Below are positions 46,900 through 57,084 of a stretch of 64,000 nucleotides of DNA, piece by piece. How positions within the stretch are numbered: position 1 is the first letter of the stretch; every line of letters starts with the position of its first letter. Position numbers and translations under genes: made by a program. Source of the stretch: Coptis chinensis. Its lineage: Eukaryota; Streptophyta; Magnoliopsida; Ranunculales; Ranunculaceae. The notes beneath the pieces were generated by a model. The model was not told the DNA's origin. It searched no databases and saw nothing but the letters and a program-made list of their open reading frames with translations. The DNA is taken from the NCBI GenBank assembly GCA_015680905.1, contig CM027378.1, positions 107,715,501 through 107,779,500 on the forward strand, read 5' to 3'.

Positions 46900-47957
46900 C
46901 TATGCTTATCACGAGGGGATTTAGAAAAGGAATTGTGAATTCCTAAAAAGAATGAACTGTTGTGTACACCTTTCGAGGTGGTGGGCCACCTTTAAAGGGA
47001 TGCATCACTGGATGTAGTCCGGGAATTCCTTTTCTACTTTTCTAGATAACCATGTTTGTACGTGTCATGTTGTATGGTGATTAGCTTGTGTGAGGTTACA
47101 TGCTACCTCAATGAGGTTTAGACGCGAGGAGTGAGAGTTTAGTCCACTCCTGGATGTGTGTCAGGATCCTGAGCAGTCTGCAGTCGTCGAACGGTTGACC
47201 ACCGTAAGTTAGGTGACAGCCCGTATGGGGGTCGTGGTCACAGGGCTCACCTGAGCCCTAAAAGCTTTGGGGATTTTGTGTGTACGAACACAACAACGGC
47301 ATTTCAGCTCCCTGCCAGTAATATCAAGAAAACAACGGTGCATGGTTCACACTGGAAAGTACTGAACCGAGATTGCCTGTGACTGGGGCTGAGTACCAGT
47401 CGTACCCTCACCATTCTAATAGGATGCAGCGGCCACAATAGTTGTATGATGATTGTGAAAAACTATATTTTGTATATCAATGAAGTATGTCGAGATGATT
47501 TCTGCCAGTTAGTGATGTATATATATAGTCACGATATTTGAATACTTTTATGGAAACCCTGCACGTTTTAAATGTTTTCTATAAGTAACTATTTATTGGC
47601 TATGTGCGTTTCTACTGGGCATAGTTGTTTGCTCATCCTACTTAACATTTCGCAGACGATTCTGGAAGCGAGGTTTTACCTAACCCTAGTGATGGCGGTT
47701 ATGGTGATTTGGGAGGATTTCCTTATGCTTGACGAGGGACGAGTCAAGTTCATACTTTGGTTGTATAGAGATAGTCTAGTCATTTTGGTTGTATATATAT
47801 AGAGCTCCGCTCCTTTTGATGTATTTATTTGATGTATTTGAGTAGCAGTTACACTTAAACAGTGGGTGGATGTATATAATGTTGTTCAGAAGGTTGGTTT
47901 GTATATATATGGTTGTTGGAAGGTTGTAGTTTAGGATTTCCAAGTTATGACAGGTTT
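45619..47957 (+). mobile_element. 2.3-kb solo LTR of a gypsy element
   Basis: The LTR is about 45624-47952. It begins (C)TGTAAAGTCCTGAATT, ends CAAGTTATGACA, and is flanked by GGTTT at 45619-45623 and 47953-47957. It has internal words seen in Tekay-type LTRs (cgtttgggaatcatcgg, tgactggcccgtttggg) and an LTR promoter TATA (tatatatatagagctcc) at about 47790-47806. A (TA)n microsatellite lies at 46868-46896. There is no internal region or second LTR, as expected after LTR-LTR recombination. Confidence 0.7.
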
Positions 47958-48017
47958 ATGACTGGTTTTAGGGTTTACGAAGGTCGATTAAACAAAGAAA
48001 ACTCTGCCGAAATTTCG

Positions 48018-48400
48018 TTAGAATTGGGTGTCAGCCTCGAGATTCACTCCTCGTCCTCGGGGATGTGTGTGGGGTCTCGGCGCATGATTCTCCCTCATAG
48101 ATAAATAAGTTTTTTCACTATCATCGACCTTAAGCTGGAACAGCTTCAGGCAGTCTGCCATTTCTAGAGGGAACCAAACTGTCATAGTATTCCACCAGGA
48201 CACATGAAACCATCTGGTGGATTTTCTTTGTTCTTTGCAAGTGTTCACATCTCAGAAATGAACGTATAATTGTTAAGAAATCACTTGCAGCATATGACAA
48301 ATTGGCCATCGAGTCTATCATATACCTGGATGAGAGAACCTCCTAGTATCCCCACAGCTACATCATTCGATAACTCTAAATGTTGTCTGTTTTTGTTCTA
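48018..48400 (-). pseudogene. possible decayed exon, unassigned
   Basis: On the - strand, 48400-48322 reads as ELSNDVAVGILGGSLIQ before a GTATAT donor-like site, and the following open stretch is MIDSMANLSYAASDFLTII. The composition is protein-like but I cannot name the family. It may belong to the same gene-fragment cluster as the subtilase piece upstream. Confidence 0.25.
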
Positions 48401-48499
48401 TATAGAGTAAACTGATGTGGTTAACTTAGGGATGAAAAATGAGAAAGACAGACCTTTGGAAAAGCAAAGATCCATCCTACTTAAAGAAGTTATGTAACC

Positions 48500-48685
48500 T
48501 TACCAGCACACGACTATCCTTGCACTTGGAAGTCCACCTTTTACTTCACCTGCAACAAGTCCATAATAGCTAGCACCTCTTACAAAATTTACTCCGTGAA
48601 CCGGCAAGCGAGGCGGGTCAGCGTATCCCCGAGAATCTCTTGGAGGTTTGGAGTCGAGCTCCAATAACTTTGCAGCCCCTTTCAT
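48500..48685 (-). pseudogene. subtilisin-like serine protease (S8) fragment
   Basis: Encodes ...LELDSKPPRDSRG..., then NFVRGASYYGLVAGEVKGG and LPSARIVVCW followed by a stop. In plant secreted subtilases (cucumisin type) the region reads DSxGHGTHTASTxAGNxVxGASxxGxAxGxAxGGxPxARIAxYKVCW. The catalytic His part (GHGTHTAS) is replaced here by GYADPPRL through shifts, and YK is missing before VCW. Only about 60 residues of a protein of about 750 residues remain. Located just downstream, in the same orientation, of the RRM-protein copy. Confidence 0.6.
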
Positions 48686-49087
48686 ATGTTATAAAGTTTG
48701 ACCACCGTCGTGCCCGCCATTACATTAATCGTGCTAGTGAATATCATTACCTATTAATAGATCACTCCCTATATTACATTAATAGGAAATGTATTAATGA
48801 TCATTACCTATTTCAATATTAATATTAATAGATGCTAGTGACTATCTACAAAACATTGAATTGTGTTTATCTTTCTTCAAACAGAATTTTGGATGCAAAA
48901 GAAATAACATAATAAATCTTTAGATAAAAAATGCTAAACTCGGTCACTACTCCAAGATACTCATGTTAGTTACATATTTGCACCATGATCTAGAGATTAC
49001 CAATGTCCAAATTGCATTTATATATAAGCATGTCTAGTACTTCCGAGTTCCGGTTGAACGCAGCCGGATAACTAAAGAAGAACTTAC

Positions 49088-49614
49088 GGCATTGTTTAGT
49101 GATGAAATGGAAGCTTCTACGTCTTCATCCGAAGAGAATGAAACAAACCCGAATCCCTTTGGACTTCAAGTCCCCCGCACTGTGGAAATTCTGGCACCAA
49201 GAACCTTTCCTTTCTCGAGAGAAAAACTTGAGCATATCCAAGTCACCGTCTTTGCAAGATTACCAACATACACTTTATAAGGACTATCTACAAATTCAGA
49301 TTCCTCGGCTTATAGGAGAGACGATCGACGGTCGACAAAGGTTTCTTGGTTATATTTACTTTGATTGTTCGTCCTCCGATTTCTGTTAGTTATTTCAAAA
49401 AGACGAATTAAACCAATTTCTAGTCCCTTACTTTACAATATAAGAGACGCCTCGTAAGAAGTGAAAACCGGACTATAATTACTTGTTGCTTAATCTATAA
49501 TTATATCTTACCGCTCCATTCAAACTTCTCAACGGCTGCATTTGCATCCTCAACTGTTTTCATTGCAACAAAAGCAAAATGCCGACTCCTTTTAGAGTAC
49601 TTGTCATACATGAC
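49088..49614 (-). pseudogene. chloroplast RRM protein (PSRP2 / cp33-like) exons
   Basis: The family consists of plastid RNA-binding proteins with two RRMs that act on chloroplast RNAs or ribosomes. Exon 49614-49512 has a good acceptor (TTTGGCAG) and donor (GTAAGA). It encodes VMYDKYSKRSRHFAFVAM then KTVEDANAAVEKFEWSG, with the RNP1-like RHFAFVAM of RRM1. Exon 49382-49088, with acceptor AACAG and donor GTAAGT, encodes EIGGRTIKVNITKKPLSTVD, then after a shift ESEFVDSPYKVYVGNLAKTV (RNP2 of RRM2), then GTSKSKGFGFVSFSSDEDVE (RNP1) and ISSLNNA. A TAG and at least two frameshifts break exon 2. The Tork-like copia element inserted 56 bp upstream of the first exon, in the preceding intron. No earlier exons were found beyond it. 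Confidence 0.8.
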
Positions 49615-49670
49615 CTGCCAAAGAAACCAACATTGTCAACAGTCCTCTGCAACATTAGTAGGTCACATAG

Positions 49671-50388
49671 TGTTGGGGATTACACCAATACCAATCGGTT
49701 CCCCCACTACACAGATAACTTGTATGAACACAATTCAACTCCAGATAAATTCTAAATATCAACTACAACCTATACTAACATGCCCAACTCGCTAAACAAC
49801 TATTAACAACAGATAATAATGTAAAGCAGTAAAAGCAAACCACAACACAAAGATTTACCGTGGTTCGGCCAATGATGCCTACTTCCACAAGAGCCAGTTC
49901 TTAATAAAATGGGAAGGAAGATTACAATCTCTCCTTACAGTCTCTCACCTTACTAGATCACTCTTATCTCTTTACAGGGTTGTATCTCTGTAAAGGTTCT
50001 CTCTCAATCTTGATAGCTTTCAAGATTGGGTTTTATCTCTTTGTCTTAGTCCGGATTCCAACTCTTCCGACTTGTTTGGTTCTCATTGGTTAGGTTTTCC
50101 AAAACCTTGATTTTTGGTTTTATCTCCAAAACCAAATTTCGCGGTAATCTTGTAGCAAGGCCCACAAAATTATGTTCGGCGTTGGCGCTGGCTTCACACT
50201 CTGGCGAAGTCGCGCGACAAGACTGGAAGCCGAGCTGGCGGGCGCCACTTCTTTGGCGGGCCGCCTCTATGTTATGGAACTCTGGAAGTCGCGCTTCTAT
50301 CTGGCTGGGCTATCTCGACTTGTCGCGATGCGAATTACCCCGTTCTGTCCGCTCGGTTTTCTCTCCTCATGTGAGGGATAACTCAACA
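49671..50388 (-). mobile_element. 3' LTR of the Tork-like element
   Basis: A 718-bp direct repeat of 54603-55324. The first 350 bp are almost identical, and differences are mostly in the GC-rich part near 50170-50340. Confidence 0.93.
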
Positions 50389-50412
50389 ATCTCCCCCCCG
50401 AACGGTGAGGGG

Positions 50413-51075
50413 CTACCTCCATCCAATTGCCAAATCATCAGAGGAGGTGTGCGCCATTCCGGCAATAGCACAACAAACATCAAACTTACCTTTCGGTAAG
50501 ACTTTGGTCATCATATCCGACCCGTTCTTGTCGGTATGGATCTTCTCGATACACAAATGCTTGTCTTCGAGTACTTCTCTAATCCAATGATAACGCACGT
50601 GTATGTGCTTGGATCTAGAATGAAAACTCGGATTCTTGCTCAAGTGGATGGCGCTCTGACTGTCACATAGAACTACAAACTGTTTCTGCTTTAGCCCTAG
50701 TTCGTCGAAGAACCTCTTCATCCATAGCAACTCTTTGCAACACTCAGTGGCTGCAATATACTCGGCTTCTGTAGTGGAGAGGGCAACACACTTTTGCAAC
50801 TTAGATTGCCAAGAAACTGCTCCCCCTGCAAAAGTAACCAGATAACCGGAGGTGGACTTCATCGAGTCAAACATCACCGCCATGTCTGCATCAGTGTAGC
50901 CTTCAAGTAAGGGCTTACTTCCACCAAAGCACAAACATGATTTGGAAGTGCCTTTGAGATATCTCAATATCCACTTAACACCTTCCCAATGTTCTTTACC
51001 CGATTTGATGAAATCGCTACCACCCCAACGGCGAAAGCAATATCCCGGTCTAGTACACACCATGACATACATCAA
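50413..51075 (-). pseudogene. RNase H domain of the Tork-like element
   Basis: An open stretch of 220 codons. RNase H removes the RNA strand during reverse transcription. Visible: WILRYLKGTSKSCLCFGG, YTDADMA (first catalytic Asp), STSGYLVTFAGGAVSW, STTEAEYIAATE (catalytic Glu), LCDSQSAIHLSKNP (Asp) and HIHVRYHWIREV. All key acidic residues are present. The upstream end (MMYVMVCTRPGY) joins the RT in another frame, so pol as a whole is broken. Confidence 0.85.
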
Positions 51076-51154
51076 ACCGCCCCATCTGCGGATGCATAAG
51101 GAATCTTTTCCATCCGACTCTGCTCATGCTCACCCTTAGGACACATCTCTTTGG

Positions 51155-51946
51155 TCATGCGAATGGCCACCAAGCGGACAATAACCGACCGGGTTTCGCT
51201 TGATCCATGTTGAATCTCTTCAACACCTTCTCAATGTAGCTTTCGAGAAAGCCACAACTTTCCACTCTTTCGTCACGGTGATCCGCGATCCCAAGTATCT
51301 GTTTTGCTTGACCTAAATCCTTCATCTCAAAGGACTTACTCAAGTCTTTCTTCAGCTTGGATATCTTGTTGATGTTTTGGGCCAACTATCAACATATCAT
51401 CCACATACAAAGAATAACACAATGAAATCTCCATCCGGAAATCTCGAACAAACGCGACAATGATCGAAGCGGACTTCTTGTATCCTTGCTTCACCATAAA
51501 GGAGTCAAACTTTATGTACCACTCGTCTCGGTGCTTGCTTTTCAACCCATACAAGCTCTTTATCGGCTTGCATACTAGGTGCTCCTTGCCTTTGACCTCA
51601 AACCCCCTCGGGTTGGTCCATGTAGACATCTTCTTCAAGGTCTCCATGAAGAAAAAGCCGTCTTAACATCTAGTCGCTTTCAACCTCTAGGTTCATACTT
51701 TGGCCATACCCAATACCACCCGGATAGAAGTCATCTTCCCTACAGAGAGAAAATCTCATCAAAGTCAATCCCTTTCCTTTGACCGAATCCCTTCACACAA
51801 CAAGGCGAAGCTTTGTGCCTTGGGTGAGGATTGTTCTCCCTCATGCTTGACTTTGTATATCCACTTATTCTTGAGAACTTTTCTCCTGTGGGTTTCTCAA
51901 CTAACTTCATAAGTGTGATTCTTATGCAAAGAATCCATCTCGTCAT
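51155..51946 (-). pseudogene. reverse transcriptase of the Tork-like element
   Basis: Pieces in different frames: CCVKGFGQRKGIDFDEIFSL (51946-51740), then RGFEVKGKEHLVCKPIKSLY with YGLK, DSFMVKQGYKKS and the catalytic SLYVDDMLIVG (51647-51336, YVDD box intact), then NINKISKLKKDLSKSFEMKD and SYIEKVLKRFNMDQAKPG (51385-51155). The segment between LNLEVEQLD-type and TAFLHG-type motifs is missing or scrambled, and several frameshifts separate the blocks. Confidence 0.85.
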
Positions 51947-52294
51947 GCATGGCCTTCAACCACTTTTCTTTGTGCGTACCTTCAAGTGCCTCTTGATAGT
52001 ACATAGGTTCTCCACCATCCGATAGTAGCACGATTATGTGGGGATACCTGGTTGAAGCTAGTCTCTCTCTGTCGGACCTCCTTGCCCCATCTATTTTGGT
52101 GCCTCGGGAGGATACACTTCTTGCTTGCTCGGTGGTGGTTCATGCATCTCATCCGCATCTTCTATACCAATAGGTTCTATCCCATTATGAGCAATAGGAT
52201 TTTCATCATGAGCTTCAAACTCATGGTTTCTCGTGATTCTCAATGCCTTCTCGCGACGTTCCACGGTAGGGAACTTCGTTTCGAATCAACAAGA

Positions 52295-53256
52295 TCATTG
52301 GTGAAAGCCTCGTAGCTTCTCACCCTCCTCAAAGTCCGTTATGGTTTGGTCTTCTAAGAACACAACATCTCGACTTCGGATTACCTTCTTGTTAATCGGA
52401 TCATAGAGTTTGTAACCAAACTTTTCATCTCCATAACCGAGGAAAAATGCACCGCTTGGCTTTGTCATCAAGCTTGGATCTCTCATCCTTCGAATATGCA
52501 CAAATGCCCCGCACCCAAATACCCTCAAGTATCCATAATCAACATCTCGCCCGACCATACTCTCCGGATAATCACTATTCAGAGGCTTTCTACAGTGACA
52601 GTTGATCACATGCACGGTACAGACGATTGCTTCTACCCAAGAGTTTCTAGGTAGCTTAGAGTGAGATAGCATGCATCTTATCCTCTCTACAATGGGTGCG
52701 GTTCATTTCTCTCGCTATTCCATTCTCGTTGCGGTGTCTTGGGGAACGGTGCGCTCATGACGAATCCCATGACTCGGCAATACTCTTCAAATGGCCCAAT
52801 GTACTCACCCCCATTATCCGGCGAATACATACACTTCAACAACTTCCCGGTCTCTCTTTCCACCATCTTTGTGGAATTTCTCAAACACGCCAAGTACTTC
52901 ATCCTTGGTCTTCGGACTATAGGCCCATATCTTTCTTGGCGATCATCAATGAATGTCAAGAAAGACGGCTCCCGGTGGGACTTCACTCTCATAGGACCAC
53001 ATAAGTCTGTGGTGCACTAGCTCAAGGACGTTGTCCTTTACGTGAGACGGAATCTTTGGAAAGACACCTGCGGTTGCTTTCCTACCAAACAATGAGTACA
53101 TGTATTTAAATGTGTACCTTTAATGTCCGGCATGGCCTTTTGCTTAGCAAGAACTTCCATCCCTTTTATGCCCATGTGACCACGGTCTCTTGTGCCACAA
53201 TGGGGATGAAGCTTCTTCTTCACAGATTCGCTTTCGCTTTTACACAAACTAGCCAC
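52295..53256 (-). pseudogene. integrase of the Tork-like element
   Basis: N-terminal zinc module 53256-53038: the first histidine pair is altered (HCGTRDRGHMGIKG), with CTHCLVGK present. Catalytic core 52992-52687: FLTFIDD (first Asp), then SPDNGGEYIGPFEEYCRVMG (second Asp region, one inserted residue). C-terminal part 52672-52295: MLSHSKLPRNSWVEAI, YLRVFGCGAFVHIRR and FGYKLYDPINKKVIRSRDV. The spacing is as in copia integrases, and frameshifts break the frame between core and C-terminus. Confidence 0.85.
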
Positions 53257-53841
53257 GTGTTTTGTAAAGAGAGCAAGTTTTCTTTTCTCCGGCTGCTACA
53301 ATGGAACCTCTCGGTTTCCATACCCCGTTACCAAACGAGTTTACAAAGCCATCATCATCTAATTTCCGGCCCGAAATTAGGCTTAGCCGTATGTCGGGGA
53401 CATGTCTTACATCCTTGAGTGTCAAGGTGTAGCCGACATTGGTTTCTACATGAACATCTCCAATGCCTATAATCTTGAGACTCCATTTTACTCCATCCTT
53501 ACTTCACCATATTCACCACACCGTAGGTAGTGAAGAATCCCCTGTCGGCGTGTGACGTGATAGGATGCTCCCTCAGATCTATCACCCACTCAGATCCCGA
53601 CATGAGGTACTAAGACAAAGACACACCACAATCGACACAATTCCCACTAGGTCGCCGACTAGTGCGGTAGTATCTCTTTTGTGTTTCCGTTCCCGCACCA
53701 TGTCTTCATGTACGCGGTTATTCTTCTCATCCCTCTTCGTTGTCGCGACTCATATCTGAAGTGGCCTTTGGTGGCACAATAGTAACATTGTCTCTGCCTT
53801 AGGAGTTCTAGCTTCACCCCCGGATTTATTCGTCATCACCT
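53257..53841 (-). pseudogene. zinc knuckle and protease region of the Tork-like element
   Basis: On the - strand near 53800-53755 a CCHC-type knuckle is readable as QCYYCATKGHFRYE, with the last cysteine lost. The aspartic protease that should follow is degraded, and I cannot point to its catalytic D-S/T-G box with confidence. Confidence 0.5.
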
Positions 53842-54492
53842 CTAGAGCGAGATGGTTTTCTCGCTTCGACCTCTCCCCGTTTCTCGCGGAAAAGGACCTC
53901 CGAAGTTAGAAGAGCTGCTTCTTGCACTCCTTCTAGTCTCCTCATTCAACAAAGACGTGGTAGCCATCTCCATGGTAACAATTCCATCCTTGGCTGCTCC
54001 ATGTAGAGAAACTGCTAATGTCTCCCAACTTTCGGGTAGAGAGCCTAATAGAAACAAAGCCTCAACTTCGTCTCCCAAATTGATCTTCATCAAATGCATC
54101 TGATTGATGATATTCTGTACTTCATTAAGATGCTCAGACATTGAAGAACCTTCTTGGTACTTCGTGTCTGCAAACTTCTTAACGACTAGCACTTTGTTTC
54201 CACCCGACTTCCTCTCATAAAGGTCTTCGAGTTTCTTCCATAGACTGAAGGCTGTAGTCTCTTGGGCCACATGGTGAAAGACACTGTCGTCTATCCATTG
54301 TCGAATGTACCCAATAGCTTTTCTGTCAAGCTTTTTCCACTCAGCCTCATCAGTCTTTTCTGGTTTTACTCCCTCATTCTCAATGGGAAGTGCCAAGTCC
54401 TTGCAGTATAGCAAGTCTTCCATCTTGGCTTTCCAGATGGTGTAGTTCTTCCTATTCAGACTCATCATACGAGTGTTCACGGAATGGTCCAT
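53842..54492 (-). CDS. gag polyprotein N-terminal part of the Tork-like element
   Basis: 216 codons, open. Starts MDHSVNTRMMSLNRKNYTIW, about 110 bp inside the right LTR. The copia gag (UBN2-type) core is clear: WKAKMEDLLYCKDL, AIGYIRQWIDDSVFHHVAQE, AFSLWKKLEDLYERKSGGNK, MSEHLNEVQNIINQMH, LLGSLPESWETLAVSL. An arginine/serine tail precedes the zinc knuckle, which is reached in another frame. Gag would form the particle around the RNA. This is the best-preserved gene of the element. Confidence 0.88.
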   Translation of the reverse strand: MDHSVNTRMMSLNRKNYTIWKAKMEDLLYCKDLALPIENEGVKPEKTDEAEWKKLDRKAIGYIRQWIDDSVFHHVAQETTAFSLWKKLEDLYERKSGGNKVLVVKKFADTKYQEGSSMSEHLNEVQNIINQMHLMKINLGDEVEALFLLGSLPESWETLAVSLHGAAKDGIVTMEMATTSLLNEETRRSARSSSSNFGGPFPRETGRGRSEKTISL

Positions 54493-54578
54493 CTCTACAA
54501 GTTATTTAACCTCAAATCTTCTCTCAGGAATTTCGTCAAACACCTTCTGACCAAGATTCGGATAACACCCTAGGCTAT

Positions 54579-54602
54579 TCTAACCAAGGCTCTGATACCA
54601 CT
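54579..54602 (-). other. primer-binding site (initiator tRNA-Met type)
   Basis: Read on the - strand directly after the LTR: AGTGGTATCAGAGCCTTGG. TGGTATCAGAGC is complementary to the 3' end of plant initiator tRNA-Met and is used by most copia elements. Confidence 0.9.
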
Positions 54603-55324
54603 TGTTGGGGATTACACCAATACCAATCGGTTCCCCACTACACAGATAACTTGTATGAACACAATTCAACTCCAGATAAATTCTAAATATCAACTACAAC
54701 CTATACTAACATGCCCAACTCGCTAAACAACTATTAACAACAGATAATAATGTAAAGCAGTAAAAGCAAATCACAACACAAAGATTTACCGTGGTTCGGC
54801 CAATGATGCCTACTTCCACAAGAGCCAGTTCTTAATAAAATGGGAAGGAAGATTACAATCTCTCCTTACAGTCTCTCACCTTACTAGATCACTCTTATCT
54901 CTTTACAGGGTTGTATCTCTGTAAAGGTTCTCTCTCAATCTTGATAGCTTTCAAGATTGGGTTTCTGTCTCTTTGTCTTAGTCTGGATTCCAATCCTTCT
55001 GACTTGTTTGGTTCTGTTGGTTAGGTTTTCCAAAACCTTGATTTTTGGTTTTATCTCCAAAAACCAAATTTCGCGGGTACTGTAGCAAGGCCCACAAAAA
55101 TTATGTTCAGCCTGGCGCTGGCGGCCTCACTCGAAGCTGAAGTCGCTACCAAGACTGAAGCTGGAGGGGGCACTTTTGAGCGCTGGTCGCCCTATGTTCT
55201 TTGGAACTCGAAGCTGAAGTGAAGTTCTATCTGGCCTGCTGGCTGGCCTCGACTTGTCGCGATGCGAATTAAGCCCGTTTACGTCGGCTCGGTTTCTCTC
55301 CTCATGTGAGGGATAACTCCAACA
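54603..55324 (-). mobile_element. 5' LTR of the Tork-like element
   Basis: 722 bp, the pair of 49671-50388. It begins the element in its own orientation, next to the primer-binding site. Confidence 0.93.
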
Positions 55325-55329
55325 CATAG

Positions 55330-56021
55330 TTCATGTTTTCAAATAGACTCTACAACATTGACACTTTACAGTTTACACCTACTTTGGATTTGCAAAAAAA
55401 ATACATTTGGTTAGATACTTCCTCTTTACTTTATTAAATGAAGTAAAACAATTTTAAGCAATACCCGGAGGTAAATTCAAAACAATGCGCACGGAAGCAA
55501 TGTGCCTATTAGAATGATATTCAAAAAATCAAGTTGTTCCATCCTATACATTCTGTGTCTGGGCTGCAACTGATTTTTATAAGGGACACTCAAAGGAGAA
55601 GCTCTTTGGTATCCACTTCGAATCTGTTGTTCATCTCCGTATTCTATAGATTTCTAATCATCAGATCGTTTTCATTTTCATGATGTTCAATTCTAATATG
55701 AGATTGAGATGGCTTAAAGGATGGTTTTAAGTAATTATTTCTAGAAGAAACCTCTAAATATTCCTACTCAGGTATAAGTCTCTGTGCCTATCTAGTAACA
55801 AAAATGGCTTAGACCTTGGGTGTTAAGGCAGCGTTGAAAAGACTATCTTCAATCTTATAAATCTATGCAAGTACTTCCTGCAGGGCTATGGAAGGGCTAC
55901 CTATAAAATGATTTAATCCTATATTTGCAGTAAAACACATGAACGAACCTGAAATCCGTCAATCACAAACAAAGGTATCTAACAAACTAAATTAATTTTC
56001 ATGAACATACCATTCCAAATT
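55330..56021. other. non-coding, no recognisable gene
   Basis: Would be the continuation of the intron of the chloroplast RRM-protein copy. No upstream exon of that gene could be recognised here. Confidence 0.4.
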
Positions 56022-56262
56022 TGTTAGAGTGTGTGGACCGAAAAAAGAAATAGTCCCACATTAAACAAGAAAGGAGTTCATCATGGGTTGATAAAGTGGG
56101 AAGTTCACTAACTAGTACCAAGGCCTTTTAAGACAAAACCCCACACCCATGGCCAAGATGTGGCCCAAAGCCCAATGGGTGGTTAAGTGGGGGACAATAT
56201 TGGTATTAGTTATCCCATGGGCGCGGAGGCCCAAGCCTGGCGGGTGTACCCAGGTCCTAACA
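56022..56262 (+). mobile_element. short LTR (TRIM-like), about 241 bp
   Basis: Starts TGTTAGAGTGTGTGGACC and ends GGTCCTAACA, giving inverted ends TGTTAG/CTAACA. The inner words (cccacacccatggccaag, atcccatgggcgcggaggcc) recur near 56935-57000, where a second, partial copy ends at the Helitron insertion (57009). A small non-autonomous element with repeats between its LTRs fits. No primer-binding site is visible. Confidence 0.45.
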
Positions 56263-57008
56263 ACTGATGGTTCGGCAGGGACAAAGGCAGAGGGTGTAAC
56301 TCGAGTTGGATCTAACAACATGGAATGATGTGGGTGTACCCAGGTCCTAACAATCTAACAACATGGAATGATGTGGGTGTACCCAGGTCCTAACAACTGA
56401 TGGTTCGGCAGGGACAAAGGCAGAGGGTGTAACTCGAGTTGGATCTAACAACATGGAATGATGTGGGTGTACCCAGGTCCTAACAACTGATGGTTCGGCA
56501 GGGACAAAGGCAGAGGGTGTAATGGAATGATACCCAGGTCCTAACAACTGATGGTTCGGCAGGGACAAAGGCAGAGGGTGTAACTGACAAAGGCAGAGGG
56601 TGTAACTCGAGTTGGATCTAACAACATGGAATGATGTTCGAGATGGAATGATACCCAGGTCCTAACAACTGATGGTTCGGCAGGGACAAAGGCAGAGGGT
56701 GTAACTGACAAAGGCAGATCCAACATGGAATGATGTTCGAGGTGGAGTAGGCTCTGGGGTTGAGAAAAAGCCCCCTCCCTCAGAGGCCCAGACACACCGG
56801 CAGAGGGTGTAACTCGAGTTGGATCTAACAATATGGGGGTTGAGAAAAAGCCCCCTCCCTCAGAGGCCCAGACACACCAGAGCTCTGGCATTGGATCGTG
56901 CTTGACGATGAAGGAATGGACTCCCTTCGAGAAACTCCACACCCATGGCAATATCGGTACTAGTTATCCCATGGGCGCGGAGGCCCAGGCTTGTCGGGTG
57001 TGCTCGTA
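56243..57008. repeat. scrambled minisatellite, about 90-110-bp unit
   Basis: At least five partial copies of the block gggtgtacccaggtcctaac, tgatggttcggcagggac, aaaggcagagggtgtaac and gagttggatctaacaac appear. The pieces are truncated and rejoined in varying order, giving unequal units. A second word (cctcagaggcccagacacac) appears twice near 56770 and 56860. Confidence 0.85.
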
Positions 57009-57084
57009 CTAGATTTTGGACCCGGACATATGCCCGGGATCTATTAAATATTTTGTGTGCTGAAAATGCTTTACAAAATGTCTC

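Larger units (their letters stand above)
49666..55329 (-). mobile_element. Tork-like Ty1/copia retrotransposon (complete ends)
   Basis: The element proper is 49671-55324 (5654 bp), with the perfect duplication CATAG at 49666-49670 and 55325-55329. The LTRs are 49671-50388 and 54603-55324, starting TGTTGGGGATTACACC and ending with CAACA. Next to the right LTR the - strand reads TGGTATCAGAGCC, the primer-binding site for initiator tRNA-Met. At the left LTR a G-rich polypurine tract (CGGGGGGGAGAT on the - strand) lies inside. Gene order gag, protease, integrase, RT, RNase H is copia-type. Gag is open; pol has stops and short deletions. It resembles the TNT1/Tork group. Confidence 0.92.

Noticed and set aside
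46644..46946. 100-codon frame in the solo LTR
   Set aside because: Contains an Ile-Tyr run from the (TA)n microsatellite and lies in LTR promoter sequence without a known LTR-encoded gene.
54590..55330. A second copia element near 54.6-55.3 kb
   Set aside because: It is the other LTR of the same element, confirmed by identical LTR start, the primer-binding site and the shared CATAG duplication.
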